From positions 186,001 through 250,000 of the forward strand of contig JBBMOL010000200.1 of NCBI GenBank assembly GCA_037954665.1: a stretch of 64,000 bases of DNA, given 5' to 3'. The position numbers were made by a program, and so were the translations under genes. Below the pieces are notes generated by a model. It was given only the letters and a program-made list of their open reading frames with translations. It ran no database searches and was not told where the DNA came from. The stretch's first letter is position 1, and each line of letters begins with the position of its first letter. This DNA comes from Laguncularia racemosa. Lineage: Eukaryota; Streptophyta; Magnoliopsida; Myrtales; Combretaceae. Below are positions 21,271 to 33,204 of this stretch, one piece after another.

Positions 21271-23233
21271 TGTAAACACCTCGTTTTTTGCCCTTTAATC
21301 ACAAATAGTGTTCAATTTTTTAATTTTTCATTTTTTTGTAATTTTTCTTCTATTTAGCAGAAATAAAGGAAAAATATTAAAATAAATAAAATAAATAAGA
21401 ATAATACACTAATTTTGGAAAATGATGGTAGAAACAATAATAAAATATTTTAAATAATTTTTACAAATTTTTAGAATTTCAAAATAATATAAAATTAATA
21501 AAAATTGCCACACTTATATATAATATTTGCATAATACAAAAAAGAGAATTGGGTCGGCTCAGCTGGCTTACATGCATGCCTGAAACACGTATGGGGAAGT
21601 AAGGTTGCAAGTTCGAAACGCAAGGGAAGCAGATCCGCGTTTTGCATTTTTCTTTCTTACTTAGGACACGTGGTAACTTTTGATTGGATGGAGGGATCGT
21701 ATGCGTTGGGCGTGTAATTGTCTTCAACCTTCGTTCGAAACAGTTACTGACTGTGGGAAAAATGAAATCCAACTGTTTTGATGCGATTTGTTGCACAAAT
21801 CCAGCAAATCTTTAACTATAATAAGATAAACATCATCCAATTAACACAAATCTTAACAAAATCAAGGATTTACATGAATATAAAGAAAATCGGAAATCAG
21901 TTTCAACCGCAAATCCAATTCAAGCATATCAAAGGGAAATCCGAGCTTATCTAACTCGATTTCTGATGCCTATAAATAAAGCATAATAGGGGGAAGCTAA
22001 ATCACATATCAAAAGAGAGAAAAGAGTGAAAATTAGAGAGTTTCGAAGCTCGCCGGAGTTCTTCCCAAGTCGTGACCGACAACCGCCCTCTAAACTACTA
22101 CCTAGAGAGGTTTTTGAAGAAAAGCACCACCATAGTTAGATTGCCCACTCTTAGAAAGCTTAGAAGTAGCCCTCAATCGCCTTCGAAAGCCACCGGAATG
22201 CCACCAACAAGGTTTCTCCGACCGCTCTGATCTAACCCGATCCGACCTATGATTCACATCCAGTGTGGTTGATTTTTTTTTTATTTAATTTACTTCATTT
22301 ATTTATTTATTTAGCTATTATTTTATTTATTTATTTATAAGAAATAAAGAATTAAAAAATAATAATAATGATCCGGAAAAAAAAAGTTTTTTTTTTAGGA
22401 TTTTAATTATGTTTTAGAATTTTGATAAATAAATAAATATGTCTAATATAATAATATGATATAAAAGTAATAATAATAAATAATTTAGGAATAAATAAAG
22501 GTAGATTAATAATATGGATTAAAAATAATGAATTTTTTTATCACTTTGAAAATTCTTTTTTTTTTTTCAAAATAAATTCAAAAATTGGTTTTTTCTTAAA
22601 TCAGAAGTTTTTTTAGAAAAGAAAATATAAAGCTTAGGCTTAGATTTTTTAAAAAATCTTTAAAAATGATAACAAACGTAAACTCAATGTGCTTTCATAA
22701 ATAAAACTTAAACAAATCTACTAAAGCTTTTTTCGTGAAAAGTGAACTACGGCTTATTTGATCTTAAATAGTGGGTATGTAGGTACCCTTATGGGACAAC
22801 TTTAAAAAGAAATAAAAAATAATTTTTTCAAAATCATTATATCAGCTTTTAATATCTTCTTCATTATAAAAAAAAAAGAAAAAAATAATAATAATAAAAA
22901 GATATTAGAACATGATCCAAAATTCAAAATGATTGGGTGATAACTTTAAAGTTTTAATAGGATAGCTCTTGAGTCGAGAATCTCTAGTTTTTATTTCTTT
23001 TTTTTTTCATTTATAAAAATAAAAGAGGAGATTCCATTGACTAATTGTCTAAATTAGAATTAATTCTCTTAATTAGTTCTAATTCAATAATTTTTCCCAA
23101 CTTCAGTTGGATGGCGACTCCAAATAAAATAATAAAATTCCTAATTCAAGTTGAGGATTTATATTAGATGAGCATATGATCTAATATGAATTGGATTAGG
23201 AATATAAATGAAAAATTTAAATTAAACTCGACA
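21271..23233 (+). repeat. 5' LTR of the inner Gypsy element
   Basis: Begins TGTAAACACC, ends CTCGACA. TATA box TATAAATAAA at 21971-21980. Aligns end to end with 33205-35126. Contains a tRNA-like block near 21553-21620. Confidence 0.92.
21553..21620 (+). promoter_or_regulatory. tRNA/SINE-like pol III box pair inside the inner LTR
   Basis: CGGCTCAGCTGG at 21554-21565 matches the A-box consensus at all but the first base. GTTCGAAAC at 21611-21619 resembles a B box, preceded by AAGGTTGCAA as in tRNA T-arms. A diverged version lies at about 33485-33555 in the other LTR. I see no complete cloverleaf, so this is not called a tRNA gene. Confidence 0.4.
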
Positions 23234-23236
23234 TGA

Positions 23237-23254
23237 TGGCAACTCCACCGGGGA
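23237..23254 (+). promoter_or_regulatory. Primer binding site of the inner Gypsy element
   Basis: TGGCAACTCCACCGGGGA starts three bases after the LTR end. It is a two-mismatch relative of the TGGCGACTCCACTGGGGA type, and the same kind as in the outer element. Confidence 0.7.
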
Positions 23255-23762
23255 CCTATAGTAGGCTAGCTACCTGAACCTTCTGAAATAACTATTTTTA
23301 GATATCTTTTAACTTTTACACTGTGAAATATTATTGATACTAAACTTTCAGGGATTTGATGAAGTTTAATGTTTCTTTATTTTTATTGTTGAGTCTTCAT
23401 GCATGCAATCGTGTGAGTAGATACGATCAGACTCAGGCCGTCTTAGGACCTTAGGATAGGGGGCCATTGTGTAGGTTCTGGGCAAAGTGATATAATCACT
23501 GTTCAGGGTTGATTAGACTACCCCACCCAATGCTTTGATATGGCCTAAGATCCATTTCTTCTAGAATGCAGGAGGCCATAAAGTTTGGGGACCTATTAGA
23601 ACCCACCTATTTGCATACATGAAGTCATGGGCTGGCAAATGATTAATGATATAATTCTTTTGTTCATTTTATGGAGCTCAGATACATTTACCTATAACAG
23701 AATCAATAATACTTTGTAAAAGATTTCATGTGTAATTAGAATTTATGTTGTAATCATGATAG

Positions 23763-25287
23763 ATGGCCAGTCCCACAATCGATCGTCTCCTCTACAAGGA
23801 AATTCAAGTCTACAAACCTATTGATCTAAAGCTGGTACTAGACCATTGGTTTACCTTGTATGACCTTGAGGAATAGGCCTTCATCCAGGAAAAGATAGAG
23901 CCCATTCTATCATTAATGAAGATGGAAATCAACCTACCTCTGATTCGGGCTATCTTACACCTATGGGAAATTGAGCCCACGACTTTCTTTATTAAGCCAC
24001 ATGAGATTACACCAACCCTGGAAGAATATACTTAACTTCTGTAGGCCCCCATTACTTACCAACAAGGTATATGTGCCAGATCTTGAAGTTGGGCCAACTG
24101 GTATTCTCAGTAAACTCCTGAGCATTCGCAAGACAGCGATTAACCGAGCATTGGGAAACAGCAATGGATATTGCCTCTGGATGGATGAATTAAAAGCCTG
24201 GTTCATAGCTAGGTGTGATGAAGGAAGTAGAAAGGACATCCTGTGCAGGGATCCTAAAAGTTACAAGTGAAGACGGGTTTATGCTTTCATCCTGACAACA
24301 TTTGCAACCATACTCTTCCCTACTAGGATCTTTCATATTCACTATAAAGTTGCAGAGTTGGTGGCTCAATTCTTGGAAGGGAAGTCTTATATCTCGGCTC
24401 TACTAGTTGAATAGATCTAGAACCTAAATTTCATCAAGAAGAAGGGCCATGGAATCCTCTGCTCAAACATTAACCTCATCCTGATTTGGTTTGTGAGCCA
24501 TCTCAAATGTTTTGGGTTGGATATGGTCTAAAAATCTTTAGCCTAGTAAGTAGACCTTATGGATTCCTGCATAGAGAGGATGAAGCTACCTGATGATCTT
24601 ACCAACCACAGTTGGGTAGAAGTACTCAAAGGTTTCAGTGCCAATGACATCCCCTAAATTGCTAGATGGAGCTACTGCGACAAGGTCATCCTAACATGCA
24701 GGAACTTTTAGGCTATTCCGTTGATCGGTATCATTGGGTGTACAGGTTATCATTGGAACTCGATGGTCCATCAGTTTGGTACTATCTAAGACATAGTTTA
24801 CAGGCCATCGTTGGAGGGAATCACGTTCGAATACCAAGATCCAAGTTGCTAGTAGCTGAAAAGATTGCTAAGCTGACGAAGGTTAAAGCTTTATGGGAAG
24901 CCCGGATTGAGAACCTTAATATAAACCTTGGAGACCTAGATGGTGAAGTGGGAAAACATCGAGCCATAAGAGATTTTGTGATCCATCAACTATACCAAAC
25001 GGAAGAAAGGGCGTACCGAGTCTTGGATGTCACTCAACCTATGCCGAGTAATATAGGTCCAGAACTGAAAACCTACATGGAACAGGTCAAAGCTCGACTG
25101 GAAGTCTACTTTGAAGATATAGACTACAAAAAAGGACATCTGGAAAAGTAGGTTTAAAGCGTTTGACCAAAGAAACAAAGCCTTAGAAGCTCAGTTGGAG
25201 AAGACTCAAGTAAGAATCAGAGAATTAGAAGCCATCATTGACGGAGAACCGGCGCCTACGTAGCTGAAGAAGAAGAAGACTAGGAAT
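23763..25287 (+). pseudogene. Extra ORF upstream of gag in the inner Gypsy element (DUF7745-like, coiled coil)
   Basis: From Met 23763 the frame reads MASPTIDRLLYKEIQVYK. It continues through EINLPLIRAILHLWE, FFIKPHEITPTLEEY, and, after frameshifts, DELKAWF (about 24187-24207). The phrase order of a ligand-like WD/FW stretch then a TPTLEEY motif is typical of the plant retroelement-associated DUF7745 type. The better preserved part, 24666-25151, is Gln/Glu/Leu-rich and predicted coiled coil, ending in a short Lys-rich run. Such an ORF before gag is characteristic of Ogre-like elements; its role is unknown. The TAG at 23874-23876 is one of several stops. Confidence 0.65.
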
Positions 25288-25552
25288 TAGGAAATAGATC
25301 AATATTATATCTTTCCTTTTTCATGTTTTTAAAGTATCGAACTCCAACTTTGCAATATTAATAAAATAAAGTTTCAGTATTATATCATTAGTCAATTGTT
25401 GGCCCCTCTTTTCTCTTAAGCATCTATTTGATACATTCATCACATTTACATACATACATACATCAACTAAAAAATGCTATCCAGGTGTCAAAGATAGCTC
25501 TTAAACAACCAAACCCTCTAAGGAGTCCAATCTACAACCGTCTAAAACCAAA

Positions 25553-26750
25553 ATGGCAAGCAATGGCAACAATAACGACAATCGTGACAACACCAACGCA
25601 AATGCCGCTTTAAACCTAAAGATCGTATCCCTAGAACAAACGGTCTAGCAATTAGTTGCACAAGTCTACCTCCTAATTGAAAGCATTGGCCTCCTTCGCA
25701 CCACCCAACCTACTCATGAAGAGCATTTAAGAGTTGGAAAGGGAAAGGCAGTGGAGAATCAGTTGCTAGAATATGAGATCAATTCCCACCTCAACCCTGC
25801 ATTCGAGTATGAGCTAAGAGTCAACCTCGGTCCAACCTCGAATGACATAAAAAAGGAAATAGAGGACAGGCAAAAGGAGATAGAGAAGAAGCTTTTCCAA
25901 CAATTGGCCAACAAAATGAAGACCTTAGAAAGACCTAACAGCTTCAAGTAGACCGGTATCACCAGTCTACCAATTTGTGGGAAAGAAGCTTATCCAGAGA
26001 AATTCAAAGTCCTAGAGTTCGAAAAGTATGATGGCACTGGATGTTCTAAGATACATACAAGGCTATATGTGCAAAAGATGAGCAAATATGCCCAATATGA
26101 CCAACACATGGTCCAAACCTTCTAGGACAGCCTCACAAGTCCTACTCTCATCTAGTATGCACACTTGGATTTCAGCAAAGTCAACACTTGGGAAAGACTC
26201 GCTCGGGCATTCTATGAGTAATACAAATTCAACATCAAAGTTGCCCCTTCGATAATGGATTTGGGAAGCCTCCGAAAGAGACACGGTGAATCCTTCAAAG
26301 AGTAGGCCCAACACTGGAGGACTAAAATTGCCAGGGTAATAACCCCAATTTCGGAAAAAGAGTTGACATTCATCTTTGTCAACACTCTAGAAAAGACTTA
26401 TTTCACACATCTGGTGGGACAGACATCATCTAGTTTCACAAAGGTAGTGGTAGCAAGATGCCGATAGAGAATGCCATTACGTTAGGGAAACTCCAGATAA
26501 TCGACCATTCAAGAGTTGCATCATCTCCAAGGCCCATGGGAGGTAACAAAGCCAAAGAATCTATCGTCAACACAGTTAATTCCAATAAGGTTGATAGAGT
26601 TAGGTCTCATGTGACATTCTAAGCTACGAATGCCCCAATCTAGTAGTCACCGATGAATCAGACCCAACCTACTAGGGTTGCAAGACAATTCACTCCAATC
26701 TAGTGGGTGGGGACTTGAGTTTGAAAAGGAAGACAACCCACCAAGGGAGA
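25553..26750 (+). pseudogene. gag of the inner Gypsy element
   Basis: It starts MASNGNNNDNRDNTN at 25553. The retrotransposon gag domain is recognisable from about 25980 to 26400: KFKVLEFEKYDGTG, YVQKMSKYAQ, FSKVNTWERLARAFYE, GSLRKRHGESFKE and ISEKELTFIFVNTL all fit plant Ty3/Gypsy capsid precursors. Stops interrupt at 25648-25650, 26123-26125, 26153-26155, 26219-26221 and 26303-26305, several at positions where the family has Gln or Trp. No CCHC knuckle is found; the region after 26600 seems rearranged. Non-functional. Confidence 0.85.
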
Positions 26751-26759
26751 AAGATGAGT

Positions 26760-27780
26760 CTGTGAACATGATCAAATTGGACCCAAAGCCGATAGTCATA
26801 AGGTGCTATGAGGGATAAATGATTGAGGTAAAAATCCCAAAGAAGAAGTATGTATCCAATGTCCCAATACCCTCAGAAAAGTATAAGGTGACACTGTTTA
26901 ACTATCAAGCCATCAACTAGGAAAAGTCTCCTATTATAGGAGGAATCACCCGTTTGGGAAAGACTTATGATCCCAAATACAAGACCTCAGCTGAAGAGCC
27001 TAGCATCGAGTTAGAGAGGGAAGAAGAAGAGGAGCTCCCTGCATTCACGAAGATGATCAAGACAAGTGAATATAAAATTATGGAACAACTCAATAAAGTT
27101 TCAGTCCAAATATCACTTATGAGCCTCCTCACAACATTCGAGCCTCGCCGAGAAGCACTTTTCAAAGTGCTCAAATAAGTTAGGGTACCGGAAGGCATTG
27201 CAACAGAAAAGCTAAGCCATGTAGCAAATTCAATCTTCACTATAGACCAAATATTATTCTCCCTTGAAGAACTTAGAGATGATGGAGACTAACACACAAA
27301 ACCATTGTTTATAGTGGTAAAATGCAATGACATAATTGTCTCCAGAGTCTTCATAGACAATAGATCTTCCCTCAATGTGTGCCCTTTGGCTACCATCGAT
27401 CTACTGGGAGTTGATATGCGCAATATCAAGCCAAGCTCGACAATAGTTAGGGCCTTCGATGGATCCAAGAGGGGGATAGTAGGGGAAATCGACTTACTGG
27501 TAGAGATCGGCCTATAGATGTTCAACATCTTGTTCCAAGCCCTCGACATTCCAAGGTCTTTCAATCTACTATTAGGAAGGCTATGGATACACACTTCTGG
27601 AGCCATACCTTCAAGTCTCCACCAAAAGGTCAAGTTTATAGCAAATGGATAGATCATCACTGTATTGGGAGAATAGTACTATGCTATCTACAAAGAAACC
27701 GCTATACCCTACATTGGGGAAGACGGTCTTGAAGATCTAGGGCTACAAATGTTCAATGAAGTGAGCATGGTCATGAGCAA
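26760..27780 (+). pseudogene. gag-pol linker and aspartic protease of the inner Gypsy element
   Basis: The linker includes KTYDPKYKTS and KTSEYKIMEQLNKVSVQISL (26954-27178), common before the protease in plant Gypsy elements. The protease runs from about 27300, with SRVFIDNRSSLNVCP, TIVRAFDGSKRG and SFNLLLGRLWIH. The active-site triad that is normally Asp-(Asn/Ser)-Gly-Ser-Ser reads Asp-Asn-Arg-Ser-Ser (27356-27370), so a Gly essential to this fold has become Arg. Further stops follow at 27517 onward. Confidence 0.85.
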
Positions 27781-28429
27781 GGAAGGGCATTAGTTCAAGG
27801 AGGGACAGCAGGGGACAGTTAGACTAAGGTACATTCTTACATCTCAAGAAGAGGCGTAAGCAAGAGGTATCGAAAGCAAAAGAGAAGGGAAGCTGAATGA
27901 TACCTAGATGCATTTTCCACCCCTTCAACAATCTTTCTTGTGAGCGGCTACCATTCAAGAGCTAGGGATAAGCCAAACCGACGTCGGTAATGAGGGCTCA
28001 GCCTCTTGTACATCCAATTAGCATCCAGCTCTTAATAATTGGTTCTATTATTTTGTTAATAACGCTAGGTCAGATCAAAGATAGGGAATAATTATTAAAC
28101 AAATTTCCATTGTGATTACTATCCTTTAAATAAATTACCAATAAATTGCAGTTTATTTCTTTTACTTATGTATATACTCTCACTTCACTTTCCCTCCAGA
28201 TTCCCTACTATTGAATGTCATGGACATTTCGCGCAGGTAAGTAATGAAAACATCGATATTGTTTCCGACACCGCTGGGTCAGCTATTGGAAGTGATGTCC
28301 TTAACCACTAAGTAATACAAGAAAGTTGGCAAAAACATGAACAAAGTAAAATCTCAATTGATGAGCTAATTGAGACAGTTAATCTATGAAGCACAGAAGA
28401 ACCCAAAAACCTCAAGATTGGGGCTAACT

Positions 28430-29560
28430 TAAGTAACAAGCAAAAATGCAAGATAGCCGAGCTGTTGACCGAATATGCGGATGTATTCACCTAGTCATAT
28501 GGTGACATGCCAGGACTCGATCAGTTAATAGTAGTTCACAAGCTTCCTACGAGAGAAGATGTCAAACCTAAAAAACAAAAATTGAGAAGATTTAGGCTTG
28601 ACATCTTATTAAAGATTAAAGAGGAAGTCAAGAAACTACTAGAAGTGGGATTCGTTGAAGTATTAGACTACCCAGAATGGGTAGCAAATATAGTCCCCTT
28701 TCTAAAGAAGAATGGGAAAGTATGAGTGTGCGTAGACTTCCGAGACTTAAATCAAGCTACGCCTAAAGACAATTTCCCTCTACTTCATATTGACATCTTA
28801 GTAGATAATATCGCGGGAAATCATCTCTTCTCATTTATGGATGGTTTCTCATATTATAATTAGATAAAAATGGAAAAAGAAGATAAGACTAAAACAACTT
28901 TTATCGCAACATGGGGAACTTTCTATTACAAAGTTATGCCCTTTGGTCTAAAGAACATTGGGGCGACGTATCAGAGAGCCATGGTCGCGATACTTCATGA
29001 CATGATACATCGAGAAGTTGAAGTATACGTCGATGATATGATAGCCAAATCTAAGGGAAAGAAAGCCATGCGGTTATCCTGAGGAAATTGTTCAAGTGAA
29101 AGAGAAAGTTTTAGCTCAAGTTAAATCTTAAAAAATTTACTTTTGGGGTCACAACAGGCAAGTTATTAGGGTTTATCATAAGCCGAAAAGGTATTAAAAT
29201 TAACCTTGGCAAAGTAAAGGCCATATTGGAACTACCCTCTCCGCGTACTATCAAGGAGGTGAGAGGTCTATTGAGAAGGTTAAACTACATAGTCCGCTTC
29301 ATCTCACAACTTAAGAATAAATGTCGTCCACTATTCCATTTGTTGAAAACGAACGTCGTAGTAGAATGGGATGATGAATGCGAAAGAGAATTTAAAACGA
29401 TCAAGGACTACCTTATGAATCCCCCAGTCTTAATAGTCCAAAACAAGGAAAGCCCTTATTTTTGTACCTCACGATACTCCCTAAATCCATGGGGTGCATG
29501 CTTGGGCAAAAAGATGAAGAGGGGAGGGAACTTTCCATATACTATTTAAGTAAGAAGTTC
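28430..29560 (+). pseudogene. Reverse transcriptase of the inner Gypsy element
   Basis: Translation gives ADVFT, then KPKKQKLRRFRLDILLKIKEE, VCVDFRDLNQATPKDNFPLL (about 28733-28790), FSFMDGFSYYN (28831-28863), FYYKVMPFGLKN and catalytic YVDDM (29026-29040), followed by a connection domain (RPLFHLLKTN, about 29328). The YVDD motif is intact, unlike in the outer copy. Stops at 28495-28497, 28724-28726 and 28863-28865 and a frameshift near 29075 disable it. The enzyme would copy element RNA into DNA in cytoplasmic particles. Confidence 0.9.
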
Positions 29561-29599
29561 ACATACGAATAATAGAGGTATTCTAAAATAGAAAGGACT

Positions 29600-30335
29600 T
29601 GTTGTGCTTTGATTTAGGTCATACACCGGTTAAGGCAATACACCCTTTACTATCCTATTAAGTTGTTAACAAGACATGATCCCCTGAATAACTTGGTAGA
29701 GAAGCCTATTTTGTTAAGGAGAATCTCCAAATGGTAAATGCTTCCATCAAAATTTGATATCACATACATAAATCAAAATTCGGTAAAAGGGCAATCGCTA
29801 GCAAATCAGTTGGCAAAATACCCAATTGGGGGAGATCTCCAAGAATCACAAGCCAGGTTCCCGGTAGAAAACATATTAACAGTGGAGGGCGAACTGGTAG
29901 AAGAATACAAGATAGAGTAAAGCCCCAAGTGGAAGATGTTCTTTGACGGAGTTGCCAATGCATTTGGTTGTGGGATCGAGGCAATGCTAATATCACCAAA
30001 AGGAACATAATTCCCCTCAACAACGAGACTCATATTTCTGTATACTAATAATATCGCAGAATATGAGGTGTGCATCCTTGGTCTCAAAATGGCTTGCCAC
30101 ATGGAAATCCGTGAATTGGATGTATACAGAGATTCTTCACTCATCATACTACAAACACGAAGAGAATACAAAACTAAAGACCCTAAATTGGTGTTAACCA
30201 TCAACATTTGACATAGTTGATCGACGAATTTGAGGCAGTCACCTTCATATACATCTTAAGGACTCAAAATTAGCTTGCAGATGCCCTTGGCACACTAGCA
30301 TCTATGATTTAGATAACAGGGGGAGCCGAAGTCTA
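29600..30335 (+). pseudogene. RNase H region of the inner Gypsy element
   Basis: MFFDGVANAFGCGI at about 29935-29976 holds the first catalytic Asp. TNNIAEYEVCILGLKMA (about 30043-30095) holds the Glu block with the usual NEAEYEA reading NIAEYEV (an early Glu lost). ELDVYRDSSLIILQ (30116-30158) supplies the next Asp. Stops at 29917-29919 and 30008-30010 and others interrupt it. It would remove the RNA strand during reverse transcription. Confidence 0.8.
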
Positions 30336-30339
30336 ACCA

Positions 30340-31670
30340 TTGAAAATAGAAATTGAAAATCGGCCTGCTTACTGTCTGGTAATCAAAAAAGCACAAGATG
30401 ATAAACCCTGGTATAACGATATCAAAGCTTTCCTCCAAGAAAGCAAATACCTTGAAATGGCTAGCAAAAATGACAAAAGAACACTCAGAAGGTTAGCAAG
30501 TCATTTCTTATCAAATGGACCTCTGCTTTATAGAAGACCACTTGACACCACATTGCTAAGATGTATGGACAAAAAGAGGCATGTGAATTGATGAAAGAAG
30601 TGCATGAAGGAGTATGTGGACCTCACATGAACGAATACATGCTGACCCAAAAAATCATGAGAATGGGTTACTATTGGCTAACAATGCAATCAAGCTGCAT
30701 TAAATATGTCAAGCACTATCACTTGTGTTAAGTTTATACAAACCGAATAAATGCCTTACCTAAAGAACTTCATTCGTTGTTCGCACCATGGTCGTTCTCC
30801 ATGTAGGGAATCGACATCATCGAGCCAATCACTCCAAAGGCATCCAATGGTCACGGATTCATACTAGTAGCCATTAATTATTTCACCAAGTGAGTAGAAG
30901 CTTGATCATATGCTAGTGTCACCAAAGGGCTAATAGTTCGATTCTTGAGGAGAGACAAAATAGCTCGATATGGAGTTCTTGAATCAATTATCACCGACAA
31001 TGACACCAACCTCAACAATAAGTCAATAACATATTTGTGTTAACGGTTTCATATAAACCACATAAATTCAACTCCTTTTCGACCTCAGATGAATGGGGTA
31101 GTGGAAGCAGCCAACAAGAACATTAAAAGAATTATTAAGAAGATGACCATCACTTACAAAGATTGGTATGAGATGCTACCATTCGCCCTCATGGCTTATA
31201 GAATCTCAATTCAAACATCTACTGGAGTTACCTCGTATTCTCTAGTATATGGTATTGAGGCAGTTTTGCCAATTAAAGTCGAAATACCATCCTTCATGAT
31301 CCTATTAGAAGCACAATTAGATGAATCAGAGTGGGTAAAGAAGAGGCTTGATCAATTGGATTTGATCAACAAAAAAAGACTCGTTGCGTTATATCACAGC
31401 CAATGCTATCAACAAAGAATGGCCCAAGCATTTAATAAGAAAATGAGACCTCGATGTTTCAAAAAAGGAGATTTGATGCTAAAGAAAGTTCTCCCGAATG
31501 CTTAAGATTCAAGGGGTAAGTTCACCCCAAATTATGAGGGCCTATATGTTGTAAAAAAGGTGTTGTCAGGAGGGGCCTTAATATTAGGCCAAATGAATGG
31601 TCCATAATTGAGAGACCCCATGAATATGGATGCTATTAAGATGTACTATCCTTAGGCAAGAAAATTGAAA
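30340..31670 (+). pseudogene. Integrase of the inner Gypsy element
   Basis: The HHCC finger is recognisable (HEGVCGPHM at about 30604-30630, then KHYHLC near 30711-30728), with one zinc Cys apparently replaced by Tyr. The catalytic core has GIDII near 30810, ITDND near 30990 and the Glu in NGVVEAANKNIKR (31093-31131), after a stop at the expected Trp (30805-30807). The best preserved stretch is 31089-31505, including PFALMAYR, YGIEAVLP and a C-terminal KKGDLMLKKV. The homology fades near 31670. Several stops and one frameshift. Confidence 0.88.
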
Positions 31671-33204
31671 TTTTGCTAAGGTTCATGAATGCCAATAATC
31701 AGTACAAATTTCATTGAGTTTAGTTTTTATTCCTTCTACAAGCAAAGTTAATGTCTTTGAGTGATTGATTATCTTGACCAATTGTCATTAAACAAACTTT
31801 CATATACACACATTACCCATTACCTCACAATGAATAATGAACATTGTAATGATGATAAATTTCAATGGATTTTTTTTTATATAATTCCACCTATTATGAA
31901 AATTAGACTCGCTGCGATAATAGGATAACACCACAATCATAAGAGCCATGCTCACAAGAAAGAAAATACATCAAAGCCATCAACCCTATTTAAAGCAAAA
32001 GTAAGCAAAGAAGGAGCAAACCATCACGAAGGTTTGGTTGTTTGGTTGCTATTTGCGATAAACCGATAAGCATTTAAGGTAAATAATCATCATTCATCAT
32101 GAGTCACATGTTCTAAGTTAGGTAGTCTAAAAGACGCCTTTCATCATCATTTGACCAGTTCACCCAAATCGTTTTTTGAAATGTTGGGTTAATCAGATGT
32201 ACCCAAATATCGCTATTAGTTAGTCAGCCTACAATAAGGCACTTTCCCATATACAACAGCTTAAAGTCAGCCTACAATGGGGCACCTTCCCAGATATACT
32301 TTCTTAAAGTTAGCCCACAATGAGGCACCTACTTAAATATCCTCTTTAGTGGTTGTAAGTCCAAAGAGACTCTTCCCTCTATCAGTTAGTCAGCCTACGA
32401 TGGGGCACTTTCCTAGATGCAATAGCTTAAAGTTAACCCAAAATGAGGCACTTTCCTAGATACAATCTCTTAAAGTTAGCCCACAATGGGGCTCTTTCCT
32501 AAATATCCTCCTATTATAATTGCTAATCTAGTGAGACGCTTCTTATCACTGATTAGTCAACTCAAAAGAGCACTTTTCTAGAAAATCTCTTCTTTAAGGT
32601 TGTCAGTCCTAGTAAGACACTTCCTATTATCGATTAATTAGCTCGTAAGAGCACTTTTCTAGAAAATTCCTTCTTTAAGGTTGTCAGTCCTATAAGACAC
32701 TTCCTATTATCGATTAGTCAACTCATAAAAGCACTTTTCTAGAACATTTCTTCGTTGAAGTTACTAGTCTTGTAAGACAACTCTTCTTATCAGTTGGCCA
32801 ACTCATAAGAGCGCTCTCATAAACAATCTCTTTTTTACAGTCATTAATCTTATAGGACACTTCCTACTATCAGTTAATTCACTCACAATGACACATCCCT
32901 AAGCAACCTCTGAGATGTTTCCCATCATCGATTAGTTAGCCCTTAGAGCATTTTTCTAATGATACCTTACTCTAAGTTACTAGTTTGGTGAGAGGTTTTT
33001 GGTTTAAGAACGCTCCCCAAGTAGTATTAACCATCATAAAGTGTTCATTTTTTACAACATGGGATCGTTAGCTCATGGAGAATTTTCCCTACTAAAACTA
33101 GGTTCAAATAGCTAGCCAATTATGGCGTTATCCACTCGTTCTATCAACCAAAAATGACGTTTTTGTAGTTAATTTTTTCAAACTTTATTATAAAGAGAAG
33201 TAGT
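31671..33204 (+). repeat. Pre-LTR spacer with degenerate tandem-repeat array (inner Gypsy)
   Basis: About 32215-32965 is built of imperfect ~55-90-bp units with a recurring pattern: GTTAGTCAGCCTACAATGGGGCAC, a CTTTCC(T/C)AGATA block, then TCTTAAAGTTAGCC. Later units shift to TTGTCAGTCC..AAGACACTTCC and CAACTCATAAAAGCACTTTTC. At least ten units are visible. The array ends before the purine tract at 33192-33200. No coding capacity. Confidence 0.8.

Noticed and set aside
21553..21620. A tRNA gene
   Set aside because: Only A- and B-box-like blocks were found; no acceptor or anticodon stem pairs. Kept as a regulatory-like observation instead.
21479..21796. Minus-strand 105-residue frame
   Set aside because: Lies wholly in the inner 5' LTR and is broken in the 3' LTR copy.
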